Shown: in pieces, positions 27,333 to 42,874 of the stretch
Numbering within the stretch: the stretch's first letter is position 1
Layout: each line of letters opens with the position of its first letter
Assembly (NCBI GenBank): GCA_028829895.1
Contig: CM054181.1
Location: 106,245,360 to 106,309,359 of the forward strand
Direction: 5' to 3'
Length of the DNA: 64,000 bases
Origin: Sinotaia quadrata
Lineage: Eukaryota; Mollusca; Gastropoda; Architaenioglossa; Viviparidae
The notes under the pieces: generated by a model
Told to the model about the DNA's origin: nothing
Database searches by the model: none
The model's input: only the letters and a program-made list of their open reading frames with translations
Translations under genes and position numbers: made by a program

Positions 27333-27385
27333 TGTGATTGTGTGTGTGTAATTGTATGTGTATGTGCGTGTGCGCGCGCGTGCGT
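27256..27385. repeat. (TA)n/(TG)n microsatellite
   Basis: Short TA run, about 33 TG copies, then imperfect TG and a GCGCGCGCG run. Confidence 0.96.
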
Positions 27386-28678
27386 TACCTGAACTCCCAG
27401 AAGCTTACTTAGCGTAAGACCAGCCTAATACATCCAACTGTAGTGGGAGAGAATCTACTAAATCATGTTTGGCTCGGCTGTTCGTGAAGGGATAGCCTAT
27501 GACATTATAGGGGGTGGAGGTGGGGGTCACGCTATGCTTAATGTTGCATAACAGCATAACCAGATGTCTGAGGGGAAGTTCCAGAACAGATTACCTCTCT
27601 TCGGATGCCGTGCTCTGAGCTCAAGAAAGGGTTAATACGAACTGTAAACGAACCGTGTAAACTATTGTCATCGTTTGGCTGGTATAACCACAAGCATGTT
27701 AGTTCTCGCGGTGATGTAGCGAGACGATGTTTCGGGTCAGTCATGCGTATCGATATGGCAGCACGGACTTATTTTTATTGGTTATGTGAGTGTCGTCAGT
27801 TCGACAAGATGTTGCTTTCATCTGATAAACAATACGTTCACGTATCATTTTAAGATTTTCTTTTATTCATTCTGTACGTTTACTTCCAAACTTACAATTA
27901 ACGTTTGAACTCCTCGCGGGCCTGTATAGATGGTTTTAAGGGTCCAAGAGAAAACGGCCTTATTCAACAGATTTTTAATGACTTGTTTTGCGGCATTTAA
28001 TGGGATGAGCAGAGTTGCATCGGGTGTAACTGATAGGCCGAATTACACTTTCTTATCGCTAGTGGTTTGATTTCGAGCCCTGTAGCGTTCAGGAAATTTT
28101 GGAACTGATAATTTTCGAGAATTAAAGAAGCTGCCTTTGCGGCAGTCAGTATCTTGAATGGCAAGGATGAACAGACCTATGATGGGAAAATACATGGAGT
28201 TTGTTTGCGTCCATACACTTTGTTAACGGGTACTCTTTTGACAGTTAAGCATTCAGTGAAGGAGAGAAGACGAGCTTTTCTTAGAGGTTACGTGCAGTTG
28301 ATATTACTAGTCATGTAACAGAAAGTCATCTTAAGTACAGTTGTGTGATAACGTCAGCCAACCGATTAGATATGTATTCACTCAACGTGATACGAGTAAT
28401 TTTATTAATTTTTGAACTAACATTTATTTTAAAAACTGTAAATCGAGGACAAAATTTGGATGAGTGATTTCAATTTATTGAGGTGAAGGCCGTCAAAGTA
28501 ACCCTATTTTCCAACGGATAAAAGAAGGGAAAGATTTTAATTATTTAGTGATAGTGGGAGATCGTTAATGATAATAAAAACAATTAACGACATTGATTGA
28601 AACAGTAAATTATCAATAATCTCAATTGTAACTTATAAATTAAACCGTTTAAATCAATATGTATTTCCCAAATGTATA
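27386..28678. other. Unique sequence; balanced composition to ~28150
   Basis: 27390-28150 is less AT-rich and not repetitive. Overlapping frames on both strands at 27538-27853 (68 and 82 codons) match no family I recognise. The rest is AT-rich. Confidence 0.5.
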
Positions 28679-28755
28679 AGTGATTATTAAATTTTGACAT
28701 GCAGAAGTGATTGTTAAAATTTGACATGCAAAAGTGATTGGTAAATTTTGACATA
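28679..28755. repeat. 26-27-bp minisatellite, three copies
   Basis: AAGTGATTRTTAAATTTTGA followed by CATGCA, starting at 28679, 28705 and 28732. Confidence 0.92.
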
Positions 28756-29128
28756 TGTGAAGGTTATTCTATAACACAAGGACTATCTCCAAAATGTCTG
28801 TGATTTTAGTAGAAGATGCTGACAATAGATGGAGGTAAGTGTTGTAGGAGTAGGTGTTTAATGTAGAATATAGATGGTGAAAAATAAGTATGATAGGCTT
28901 ACAAAACAAACTACACAAGTCAAAACTATAGAACTTCACTTTCTACTAGCAGGGTGACATAAAACAAAATTAGTTAAAAAGAAATAATTAGTTTTAACAT
29001 TTCCACAAACTTAATATAATTAGGAAGAGTTGTTAGAAAATTATTTATTTGAAATTTCGTTTATTATTCAATACTTTAGACATTTAAACAAATTTGTAAA
29101 TTAAACTGTTGTTCAAGAATGCATTCCC

Positions 29129-29135
<7 letters not shown>
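28756..29135. other. Unique AT-rich sequence
   Basis: Nothing recognised. Confidence 0.5.

Positions 29136-29216
<81 letters not shown>
29136..29216. repeat. (TG)n microsatellite
   Basis: About 40 uninterrupted TG copies. Confidence 0.98.
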
Positions 29217-30195
<979 letters not shown>

Positions 30196-32355
30196 GGGAT
30201 TAATTTACTTTAAAAGACCTTTCAATACAAGTGAGAAGGCCAGGGCTGACTGAAATGGATATCAAGATACCACACCCATTCTTCCTTCTAATCATACGCA
30301 CACACCTACCCACCCACACACACCATGAAACAAGCACAAGCACACATACACATAGGGGCCTACACAACAAATGTTTATACCAGTCAGATGTATTGCTGGA
30401 CGACATTATATCATAGTTATAGTGTTGTTGAAAGAAAAACAAAGAAGAATTTTGATAATACAATTTATCAAGAGCGTGCTTTGAAGTACGACAGCTTCTA
30501 GTCAAATTATATGTGCTGTCGGCTCTGAAAGACAGTATCATTGTTTTTCTTCACTGTATTCAGCCTTTCAAAGGAGCTGGCAGTTAGATCCACCCACATG
30601 CCAAACACTATCTACAGTGATCTCTATTTGAATTGAATATGCCATTTATATGTGGTACTGGATTAGTGCATAGTCACGATATTGCATTTATTAAATATTA
30701 CTTATAACGTTGATTTGAAAAGCTTACATACTTTATATTAAACTCATATCTCTGTGTTTGTTATTTAAAATGTTTTATCATTCATAAGCGAATGTTACTT
30801 TTGTCATGCAAATAAACCGTTTGCTCACGAAATTCAAAAGCTAAACATTCAGCTAAATAACGACACGAACGGCCTAGAAGTCTCACCCTTCCAATCCTCA
30901 CATGAAGACCCCCCACAGCAACCCCCACTCCCTTCCCTATTTCGTTTCTTTCTCTTTATGCAAGCAATTCCCACAACATCATCATTTTTCTCTCACTGAT
31001 TCTCGGCTGTCGACTTAGCCACTCTGATTGATAACTATTGCAGGGTGAAAGCGTTTTGCCGAGGACTGACGTGAAATATAGCTATGAAACAATTTCGTGA
31101 CCTTTTGATGAGAACGCAGTATTTGGAATAGCAATCTTGCCCGAAAGGAGAAAAAAAAAAGTATATAATGGATGCAGCAAAGTGCATCGTAACTTCCACA
31201 ACGTGACACTGTCATCGCGGATGGATGAAATGACCGTGCGCTCTTATTGAGTTGTCACTCAAAATGCAAATTTCCTGTTATTTCCCCCCTCCCCCATTTT
31301 ATATTTTTTTAGATACAGCGCCACTATGTATTGGTTTGGTTCTTCTATTAAGTGAAAGTAATATATATATATAAGTACAGGAGGACACTTAGAGCATTTA
31401 AATATATATAAAATGCATTATTTCAGGATGATTTCCAGAAGAGGAGTTTTAATTCATAATTTCGCAGTCACTTTCAGAATCACTTGACATACGCTAATAA
31501 TAAAGCTTTGTTTAAAATGAAATGTTTCTTCTTGGTGGGAAAGTAAAGTATACATGTAGAAATAAAAAACAATTTGATGCAAACCGACCGATATTGCTGT
31601 GTGGTTTTAAGACTACTCGCAGGGGCGACAATACTTGAGCTAAAATAATAAAATAACTCTAGCTTAGTCAGAGAATACAGTGCAAGCACTATAATACTTT
31701 CTCCTGTTCTTGACAATACGTTTAGCATATGAAATGCATCGCCTCCCTTTATAAAAGAGAGTTGGGCCTATACGTTATATATATATACCTTAGAATGACC
31801 TAATTTTTTGCTAAGTGCTTCTGACAGCTTAGTGGGGGACGAGTGACATAAAAGTTTGTTGTAAACTGTGGAAGCATTGTTACATATGCCGGGTGTCTTT
31901 CGTTTCAGTTACCTTATCAGCTTTATTTGCACTCAGCTGTGGATGTGTGATATAGCATGTATGCAACAAAATTCATAATGCAAACCGGAAACTGTAGATC
32001 ACATGATGTTAATAGCGACACCTGGCTTGTAATTCACTCCCGACGTGTCGATCGTAGTAACAGCGACTTTAGTTGTGAATCATTTCCGCTTTCGATGAGA
32101 ACTAAAGTCGGGACGATATGATTTATCCCGAAATGATGAATAAAAAATATTGCAGACCAAAATAGCGCAGGGATAAATTTGTATCCATGAGCTATTCTGG
32201 TTGTAATGTATGCTTTTCACAGACAGTATTCTGGTAATTTAGTTCTAACAAATCGGTACAATAACAAACAAGTTTTCGCGTGGGTCTTTCTCAAAACCAT
32301 GACATTTATGTTCTATAAAACGAATAGATGTGCAAATCTGTGTGAGGTGAGCTCG
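30196..32355. other. Unique sequence, no gene recognised
   Basis: Mostly AT-rich. Somewhat balanced patches occur around 30820-31250 and 31990-32110. No domain recognised in any frame. Confidence 0.5.
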
Positions 32356-32356
32356 C

Positions 32357-32600
<244 letters not shown>

Positions 32601-32712
32601 TCTCGGTGTTATAAGTTTGCTGTACATGGCGACTAGACTCTCAGAATGAGTAACGTTATTACTACACTACACTTAATCTTGTGGCACTCATATATTATTA
32701 TTTCCTCGACAC

Positions 32713-32935
32713 GAGTGAGACAGAGATAAATAAACTTATCCCGTAATAAGCCTTTGACGTACAATGAGTGAGACAGAGATAAATAAACTAATCGCGTAAT
32801 AAGCCTTTGACGTACAATGAGTGAGACAGAGATAAATAAACTAATCGCGTAATAAGCCTTTGACGTACAATGAGGGAGACAGAGATAAATAAACTAATCG
32901 CGTAATAAGCCTTTGACGTACAATAAGGGAGACAT
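32713..32935. repeat. 53-bp minisatellite
   Basis: Four copies beginning GAGTGAGACAGAGATAAATA at 32713, 32766, 32819 and 32872 (the last starts GAGGGAG), nearly identical. Confidence 0.96.
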
Positions 32936-32980
32936 AAGTCAGGTTCACTCGTTCTTGTCTCTTTACTGGTCGCTGTCATG

Positions 32981-33245
32981 TGCTATCCAATCCGCATAGC
33001 GGCTAATGTATGCAAATCACATAACTATTATTATTATTATGCATGTGAGGTGCTATACAATCCACTTAAAGGCTAATGTTTACAATACACATCACTAGTA
33101 TTATTATGCATTTGAGGTGCTATACAATCCACTTAAAGGCTAATGTATTGAATAACACATCACTAGTATTATTAGGCATGTTAGGTGCTATCCAACCCCA
33201 TAGCGGCTAATGTATGCAATACATATTACTAGTATCATTATGCAC
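32981..33245. repeat. 67-70-bp minisatellite
   Basis: Four copies starting TGCTATMCAATCC at 32981, 33051, 33119 and 33186, each with GGCTAATGTA and TATTATTATGCAT, diverged by substitutions and 1-3 bp indels. Confidence 0.94.
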
Positions 33246-33489
33246 CTCAGTCAACTCATCAAACTTTCAGGAAATATAAATCTAGTCCTATCAAAATCAC
33301 AGACTTCCGGTAATTTAGATCTAATCAAATAAAACATTTACAATAGATTTGCGCTAACGTGTAATTTGTCTGCAGTAAGAATAAAATCCATAGAAATCTT
33401 AGAATTCTTCCTGATGAAAGACATGTAAGCACTGCGTATCAAAGAGGTAAACAAACATGAGAAATTCTCTTAAAATTTGTACTAAGTTT

Positions 33490-33842
33490 GTATAAATATT
33501 ACAGGAACTTGAAATCAATGCTTGTGTAGAGGAACTTCAGATCAATGTTTGTATATATGGAACGTCAAAATCATTGTATATAACTATTAGAGGAACGTCA
33601 AATCAATAAATCGAAAATTATTAGAGAAACGTCAGATTGATGTCTATAAAAACGTTAGAGAAACGTCAGATTGGTGTCTATAAAAACGTTAGAGAAACGT
33701 CAGATTGATGTCTATAAAAACGTTAGAGAAACGTCAGATTGATGTCTATAAAAACGTTAGAGAAACGTCAGATTGATGTCTATAAAAACGTTAGAGAAAC
33801 GTCAGATTGATGTCTATAAAAAATGTTAGAGAAACGTCGAAC
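33490..33842. repeat. 34-bp minisatellite
   Basis: Six near-identical copies of a 34-bp unit with GTTAGAGAAACGTCAGATTG from about 33620, preceded by older diverged copies (AGGAACGTCAAATCAAT) from 33490. Confidence 0.95.
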
Positions 33843-35559
33843 ATGAAGTAAGTGCAAAGAACGTATTTGGAAAGATGAATGAAGAAAGAAACTTGAGGTG
33901 ATTGTATTTGACATAAATATATATGGGTACTTCAAATGACGTCCACGATATGTTCTCCTATATATTTTATAATAGAAATGCATTTGAGGTTATTTGTTTT
34001 CCTATCGACGTCTATTTCATGTGACCTTATGTCTAAAAAAAGAGCTGTTCTTTGTTTGCAACAGTGGAATAGCGTCAAAGAGATGAATCTCTAAAGATTA
34101 GTCTAACGTCAAAATGACGTAAAGGTGGAGAGGTGGTTGGCGGTACATCTAACAGTCATATTTAGACTAAATACAAAAATGTGCAAAGGGCGCAGTTAGA
34201 AAAAAAAATTAAATGCCAAACGGTTGTATTAAAACAAAACAGAACCATCGGTTCGATGTACTTAAATTAATTTCCCTTTTCTTTGACTAAATACATCAAT
34301 TGGATATTCTTCTGTTTGTCTCTATATCCAATGATGAATTTAGTCAAAGAAAACGGGAACATGAAGCGGACGTGTGCATTTATCAAAACAGAGGAACAGA
34401 ACAGCGTTAAAATGACGAAATTAAGAAGAACGGAGGAGAGTGAAAGCGATGAGTGATGAGTATGAATTATTAATGAATTATTCCTCTAACTAATTACTCT
34501 AACTAATCCATCTGGAAATATATTTATAGCATATGGTGGAGAAATATGAGTCAAGACCCAGATCCTACTTTAATAATAATATTAAAGTACACCAGTACTT
34601 AGTGCTGTCGTACTTAAACCACTTTTGCTAATGTAAGTCTTTTCGCTACAAACTTCGCCCATAAATGTTTGGCCTTCCCATTCTCTCTTGCCAGGACAAC
34701 TCCCCTCTCCTTCCCCCTCCCATGTACGTTTGCTGTCTTATATTTTCACAGTTACGCAATATATCATCAGGTGCCAATCAAAATCTTACTTTCCTATAAC
34801 TTTAGAAAGCGTGTATTAAAGAAAACTATAATTTATTATAAACAAAAAATAGAGGTAATTAAATAAGCAGTTTGGTCAGCAAATTATGTGTAAACAAAGT
34901 GCATCTTACCTCGCAAAATGAAAAATCGTACAAAGCCATCATTACGGTTGCTGAAGGAAGCATAATACACTCAGATAGGCAGGCATATTTGAGAGTCCAG
35001 TGCTAATTATAATGTCGTCATGCTAGTGCGATCTAGGTTGGATTTAAGTTCTCGTAATACCTAACTATCCTTTCAGTACTTCAGCAATCAAATTATAAAC
35101 ATTGATCAAGATGCGATCACATAAGGGAAGTAATATGAAATGAATCAGGTTACGGAAAATGACTCGAGCTCTGTAAGACTCTTTTTAGCTTTATGGTTTT
35201 ATTTGTTGTTGTTGTTCTAGTAAACTTCTCTTGCTTCTTTTTTTTTTTCCTCATCCATTGCACAGTTCGAATTTAAATGTGGTTCTATCAAAATGAGTAA
35301 ATAGTCGTTGGAACATGACACATTCAGTAGAGTTAGTCTGTCCAAATGACATCCACGCAAATGACTAATTGTTTCTGTACACGTGTTAAATCACACTAAA
35401 AATAATACCCGGCCTCTTGATACCTATACGGCAATGGTCCAGCCGTTCATTGCAAGAGAAAAATAGTCTGTTTGCCAATCACTGATGGCAGTAAATATAA
35501 CATAGACATTTGGGCAGTTCATGTTCACAGTAAAAGTACCCATACATTTAGCCAGACAA
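33843..35559. other. Unique AT-rich sequence
   Basis: Nothing recognised beyond short AT-rich words. No gene. Confidence 0.5.
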
Positions 35560-35870
35560 TAGTTAACGGTGGCATTCGTGTCAGTTCACGCATCTAACTT
35601 CACCTTAGTGATGTCTCGTTAGTTATCAGAGCACGTGCATCTAACCAGACAATACTAATTTCATGGTCAAGTATCAGTGCACGCGCATCTAATCAGACAA
35701 TGATGATTTCATTGTCAGATATCAGTGTATATGTATCTAAGTAGACAATAATGATTTCATTATCAGAGAATAATCAACGCATGTCTAGCGAGGTAAAAAT
35801 TTATTTCACAACACGAGTATTCGTACAAACACACATAACCAGATAATATTGGTTTCATGGTCAAACATGA
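35560..35870. repeat. Degenerate ~55-bp tandem repeat
   Basis: Four to five old copies sharing TATCAGTGCACGYGCATCTA, CAGACAATRATGATTTCAT and GTCA words. Confidence 0.7.
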
Positions 35871-36300
35871 AACCAAACTAGTGATTATATAGCTTGAAAC
35901 ACATTTCAATTTTCTAGAAGAGGGTGCATTAATGATAAAAAAATCAGATCAAAGGGAAACAACTCGGCAACATTGAATTTATAAAATTAAAATAGATTCC
36001 GTAAGGTTAAATAGAAGCTTTATATATACAATAAACTGTTTGCAGCTGAGAAAACAGTATAGACGATTTAATTTAGTCAAATGACAAGAGAGGCATTAGT
36101 ATTGATGCATTGCAAACTTCCTTTTCCATTCTGTCAAATTGCTTGCTAAGTTAAATCTCTAAGCAAATACACAAATTAAATTAGAAATGAAATTGCTTAA
36201 AAATTTTAATATTAAACAAAGCACAACTGAATAAGGGAAATAATTAACAGAGAAAAGTTTGTTGTTTTTTTAAAGAAAAGACAGCCAATAAACAAGACAC
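35871..36300. other. Unique AT-rich sequence
   Basis: Nothing recognised. Confidence 0.5.
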
Positions 36301-36708
36301 AAAGAAGTGAAGAAGATGCCGAGAAAAATTAACTCCGCACGTAGTTATGAAAAATGTCACTTTCTTTTGTCAGCCACAGCAGCTTCCGGTTTCTGTCGTA
36401 GACTCTTCCTTTTTGGACGGGCCCTGTTCGGGGGTTTAATAAGCAATTACGGAGTCACAGGGTCCCTGGCCTTTCGTGCGACGGCCGTTTTGTAATAGCC
36501 AGAGAGATGAATGGGTTAAGTTATCCCCGATTCATCAGAACCGTCGGTGGCACGAGCCCCGTGCAGATCTCCTATGATAGAAACTGTAATTGCCTGTGCG
36601 CCTCATTATTTTATGAAAAATTAGACAGACGGCAGACTGAACCGTCAGGGATTAGCAGGATGGCGGGGTGGCATGGATGCTGTTTGTTTGTCAGTCGAGA
36701 AGGTCTCA
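36301..36708. other. Balanced-composition island
   Basis: GC-richer, non-repetitive stretch embedded in AT-rich DNA, with GGACGGGCCCTGTTC and GGTCCCTGGCC. Two short plus-strand frames (62 and 97 codons, the second running into the CA repeat) lack recognisable domains. A conserved non-coding element is possible. Confidence 0.3.
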
Positions 36709-36725
36709 CACGCACACGCACACAC

Positions 36726-36773
<48 letters not shown>
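36709..36773. repeat. (CA)n microsatellite
   Basis: CACG-interrupted start, then about 20 pure CA copies. Confidence 0.97.
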
Positions 36774-36775
<2 letters not shown>

Positions 36776-37744
36776 CAAAAAGAAAATAAATAACGAATAG
36801 AAATAAAGAGGATATTTGTTTTTTAGACGAGGGGGGAGGGGTCAAACATGATAGTGTTGGCAAAACGAAGGTGGTGGTGGGGGTGTTGCGGTTCAAAACT
36901 CCAGCAAAAACGAAGACCCGCTGCATTTTTTTCAGGTTATCGAAGGTCCATTTGTTACTGTGGTTATAAATGTTCACATACCACGCCAATCTCTGTACTG
37001 GAAGAAATGCGGGCAACACACGCAAACATACTGCCCAGGACTGGAGTAAGTTTGAGTCTGAGTCTGCTTTTGTCGTTGTATTAATAATACTGCATTATAA
37101 CTTTTTTGGAAAGATTCGGGAAAGAACTGAAGTCTGGGTTTTGGGTTTTTTATGTTTGTTTGAAGCTGCAATGAAAATATCAGTCGAGAGCATTTATTAA
37201 TATAAATTCAGGCTCCTTTTTTATTTCATAAGAAAAAAAGTAATAGAAGAATAAATGGGTATTTAAAAAAAAAACACATGTGGTAGATTTGCTACCACCA
37301 AATATATTGCGACAGCTGAAGTCAATCAGTTCCATTGCCCGCTGTGTTGTTTCGCAATTCCTGCGCTTCGATGAGATCAGTCGCCTTATTAGGTCGGCCT
37401 CGAGGTTGAAAATATGAGAAGCTTCTTTTCTTGCCTCTTGGCGGCACTTGTTCTGGTGAAATATCAACGATAGGGTTGGTGAGTGTCTGTGTGGGGGTTA
37501 TTTAAGGTAGCAAAAATTCAAATAAAGTCAATTTCCTATTTTTTAGCGCAGCACCTCGAGGTGATATTATGTTATAAATGTACTACCACGATCTTCTAAC
37601 TAGTGACATACCAAAGTGGTGGGAACCAGGAGATCATAAAATTAAAGAAGAGTAACAATTAAAAATTAAAAAAATCAGGAATAGATGCAGATTCGAGAAA
37701 TGAACTGATTTTCAACAGGACGCAATGAGCTTGAAAAAATCACA
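36774..37744. other. Unique sequence
   Basis: No gene recognised. A small hairpin (GTGGTAG at 37280-37286 with CTACCAC at 37292-37298) resembles the stem in the interspersed repeat described at 37961. Confidence 0.5.
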
Positions 37745-37960
37745 ATTGAAATAATTATAATTAAGTGAAGGAAACTTACATTTGAATTCAAGTCATTATA
37801 TAATTAAATGAAGGAAAATTACATTTGAATACAAGTCATTATATAATTCAATGAAGGGAAATTACATATGAACACAAGTCATTATATAATTCAATGAAGG
37901 AAAATTACATATGAACACAAGTCATTATATAATTCAATGAAGGAAATTTACATTTGAATT
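37745..37960. repeat. 43-bp minisatellite, split by an insertion
   Basis: Five copies containing AAGTCATTATATAATTCAAT and GAAGGAAAATTACAT, with AAGTCA at 37833 and 37876. The array breaks off at GAATT (37956-37960) and resumes at 39584 with AATTCAAGTCATTATATAAC, one more copy, to about 39625. The sequence between is a mobile element inserted within one unit. Confidence 0.95.
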
Positions 37961-39582
37961 TGTGGAGTAAATTTGCCTATCCATATTTCTAGACTTTACT
38001 GTTATACAAATTGTTAAAATGTCCAAGTGACTCGACCTTGCGCACTCCTTATGATTGTATTTTTGTAAGTGTCTCAGTTGGAGTAAACAACTCTAGTTGA
38101 GAAGATGGTAGAAATTGCTGTTGCAATCCAAACCAGTTCCAACTGGATGAGTATTTTTTATTATCTAATGGCTAAGATTTAAGAAAATGAGACCAGCCAA
38201 TGGACTGAGATCAAAAATGTACATGCTGTAAAGAAATCTATTGTCTAATCATTTTGAATTTGGAGTGGCAAGAAGTCTGGTCATGAAAGGCGGCAGTTAG
38301 TGTAATGGTGAGTTAACTGACTGATTGATAGAGAATGGACTTAGAAATATTTCATGCATTTTGTTATTAATTTGGTATACTTGTGTTTTGCGTAGAGATG
38401 TATATGTTAGTAGGTTATTATTTCTACAAGTTTTTGAACTAAGATGATCGTATATACTATGCTAAACACTTGACATTGTTTCTAGTGAATGCGCCTATAA
38501 AATTGATATGCTGTATTTATTATGCAGTGTGCGTGTATCAGGCTAATAAATACTGTTGCAGAAAACTTTAAATTGAGACTTCAATATAAGAGAGAATGGA
38601 GTTAAAGATGAATAAACTGGAAATGAAACATTTCTTCCCTGATTATATTTTATAGGGAAGAAGCAACCATTTCTGGTCTTACCTGAATCTCCCGATTTAC
38701 TGATTATAAACCATTACAACTGTGGTAGACGTGAGGAATATCTACCACAGTGTGTATGTGTAAAAATACACTACACTTCATTGATGTATGGTGGTAATAT
38801 ATGCTGACTACATCAGGCAATTTGTGGTCAAGGAAGTTGCTGCACATTGTTACAATTGTTGTTCTGCTTGAGGGAACTAATACAGAGAAGGAGTGCCACA
38901 TCCAGAGAATAGCAGCTAATCAGTGTCCTACAACATGAGAAGGGAAACACATGGAATTGACAGTAATAACATGAACAATAAACTTGTGAATTTGTTACAA
39001 AAAGCATGTGAAAGGACTATTGCAGCTTAGCCTTGGACAAGGCTACATAGAAACGTATTATTGCTTATCTCTAATAGATCTATTTCTGTTCTCTGATGAG
39101 AACTATCCTGTGATTTCTATTGACACTAATCAGTTGAATTGTATTTTAGGATAAAAAAAACTGTATACGTATTATATTATTTGAGTGTGGTTTCATGGAA
39201 ATATTGATGACAAGTAATCTTTTTCATTGTATTTGTTTTATGTATATTTATTTGATCGTTGATTTAATAAATTTATCGACCTTCTTACACATATTGATAA
39301 CGTATGTTGGAGAAGAAAGTGGGTGTATGCGGGCTCGCTAAATATAGATTAAAGATGGATTTGTCTTCTAGTTTAGTAAGAAGTTTTCCACATACAGAAA
39401 TATTGTGTGACGGTAAATGTTTGTCTTTGATGTTGTGGAATAAACATTTACAGCGCCCGCATATCTGCCAAGTGAGAGAGACGAGTAGTGTCTTCTGGAG
39501 AATTATTAACAACATAAATTAAGATTATCATCACTTGTAATAGTTATGGATAATTAATTAACTCGGTGGCATTGGCGTCACA
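37961..39582 (+). mobile_element. Unclassified interspersed repeat, copy A (1.6 kb insertion)
   Basis: Both ends are defined because the element splits a 43-bp minisatellite unit. It begins TGTGGAGTAAATTTGCC and ends GGTGGCATTGGCGTCACA. Flanks GAATT and CAATT could be a 5-bp target duplication with one mismatch, or AATT a 4-bp one. TG...CA ends would fit a solo LTR, but no polyadenylation or primer site is clear and no coding sequence is recognised. About 38560-39582 aligns with copy B at 41586-42560 (opposite strand) and the last ~350 bp with copy C near 52070-52482. Shared words include TTCTGTTCTCTGATGAGAA, CTTACACATATTGATAA and AATATAGATTAAAGA. A stem-loop at 38720-38750 has a 10-bp perfect stem (CTGTGGTAGA with TCTACCACAG). 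Confidence 0.8.
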
Positions 39583-39583
39583 C

Positions 39584-39625
39584 AATTCAAGTCATTATAT
39601 AACTAAATGAAGGAAACTTACATAT
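39584..39625. repeat. Distal part of the split 43-bp minisatellite
   Basis: AATTCAAGTCATTATATAAC followed by AAATGAAGGAAACTTACAT continues the array interrupted at 37960. Confidence 0.93.
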
Positions 39626-39771
39626 AAAAACATAAACCAATAAAAACGTCAGAAAAAAAAAACAAGCAATGACAATCGCATGATTTTGCGAGGGAGAGAG
39701 AAAAAAACAGTCGGAGAGGCAGAAAGCAGAATAGGTAGGAACTCCAGGGTCAGAAAGGTTAATATGTAAAC

Positions 39772-39775
<4 letters not shown>

Positions 39776-39847
<72 letters not shown>
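39776..39847. repeat. (GA)n microsatellite
   Basis: About 36 uninterrupted GA copies. Confidence 0.98.
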
Positions 39848-41585
<1,738 letters not shown>

Positions 41586-42560
41586 GTCACACAATGCCAC
41601 CCCTGTTATTCGTTATGATTATTTTTATTATTATTCATCCATAACTAGTTACAGGTGATTTTATGATTTTAACAATTCTCGAGAAAAAAATCACTCGTCT
41701 GTCTCAGTAGGTGGTTATGTGGGTGTTGTAAACGTTTTCTCTCTCAACAACATTAAAGACAAGTATTCACTGTCACTCAATATTTCTGCAGGTGGTAAAC
41801 GTCTTATCAAAGGAGAAGATAAATCCGTCTTTAATCTATATTTAGCAAACCCCCATCAACCTACTTTCTTCTCCAACATATGATTATCAATATGTGTAAG
41901 AGGGTCAATAAATTTAAAAATTCATTTATTAAATCTACAATCAAATATACATATAGCAAATACAGTGAAAATATTATTTGACATCAATATTTTCATGAAC
42001 CATGTTCAAATAATTTCAATATCTTAACACAGAATTCAACAGATAAGTGTCAATATAAATCACAGGGTAATTTCTTATCAGAGAACAGAAATGTAATTAT
42101 AGAGATTATAGTGATAATAATGTGTACATAACATTGTCTAGGCAATTGCCACAATAGTCTTTCGTGTGCTTTCACAACAAAAGACACAAGACAAAGATAC
42201 AACTGATAGATAGTTCACTTGTAGCAATTTTCAGTAACTTCCTTGTACCAGAAATTCCATGATGTAGTCGACTATACTTTGCCATCATACATCAACAGAG
42301 TGCATTGAATCTTACAAACTTACAAACAATCTTACAATCTTACAAACAATCTTACAAACTTACAATCTTACAATCTTACAAATCTTACCACTTACAAACT
42401 GGTGGTAGAGACTTCTCAAATCTACCATGCTCATAGTGGTTTACAAATCAGTAAATTGAGAAAAAGTCTGCTTCTCCCTTCTGAAATATAATCAGGAAAC
42501 AAAGGTTTTCCAGGTTATCATCCCTAACTTACATTCAAGTCTCAGCCTAGAAACTTGAGA
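41586..42560 (-). mobile_element. Unclassified interspersed repeat, copy B
   Basis: Read on the minus strand it aligns with 38560-39582. It starts near GGCTGAGACTTGAATGTAAG, carries CCTGATTATATTTCAGAAGG, a TGGTAGA/TCTACCA hairpin (42403-42427, 11-nt loop as in copy A), CTGTTCTCTGATAAGAA, CTTACACATATTGATAA and AATATAGATTAAAGACGG, and ends GGTGGCATTGTGTGA next to the GATA array. It has a local expansion of TTACAATC/TTACAAAC words at 42311-42388 that copy A lacks. Frames that look open in copy A are interrupted here, so the shared part is probably non-coding. The 5-prime limit is uncertain. Confidence 0.78.
42311..42388. repeat. Short tandem expansion inside copy B
   Basis: Repeated CTTACAAACTTACAATCTTA words, absent at the corresponding point of copy A (about 38750). 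Confidence 0.85.
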
Positions 42561-42842
42561 CGTATTGAATATGAATGTAATGTTAACGCAGTGATAGAGT
42601 GGACCAGTTCACCTATTGAATCTCTAGAAGCAGACACGGCTAATTACTATATGACTGTGTCCAGCAAACAAGAGAAAATATTAAGTAGTAATTATGTCAG
42701 TAATAACATTCGATCGATTGATTATGCATATATATATATATTAATATATCTCGGTAAATTCATCATATATATATATCAGTTATTGTGATTCCTCACTATC
42801 TATATATCACTGTCTCATTCATTGTCTGTTTATATTTGTCTA

Positions 42843-42874
<32 letters not shown>

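Noticed and set aside
32713..33842. CRISPR-like appearance of regularly spaced direct repeats
   Set aside because: The repeats are contiguous, with no unique spacers, no associated cas genes, and an animal genome context. They are minisatellites.
39304..39522. 72-codon frame inside interspersed repeat copy A as a transposon protein
   Set aside because: The equivalent region in copy B has an early stop and indels, so the conserved part is more likely non-coding.
37961..39582. Calling copy A a solo LTR
   Set aside because: TG/CA ends and a 5-bp imperfect flank repeat fit. However, copies B and C differ at the last bases, no internal LTR signals are clear and no coding partner is in the window, so the class is left open.
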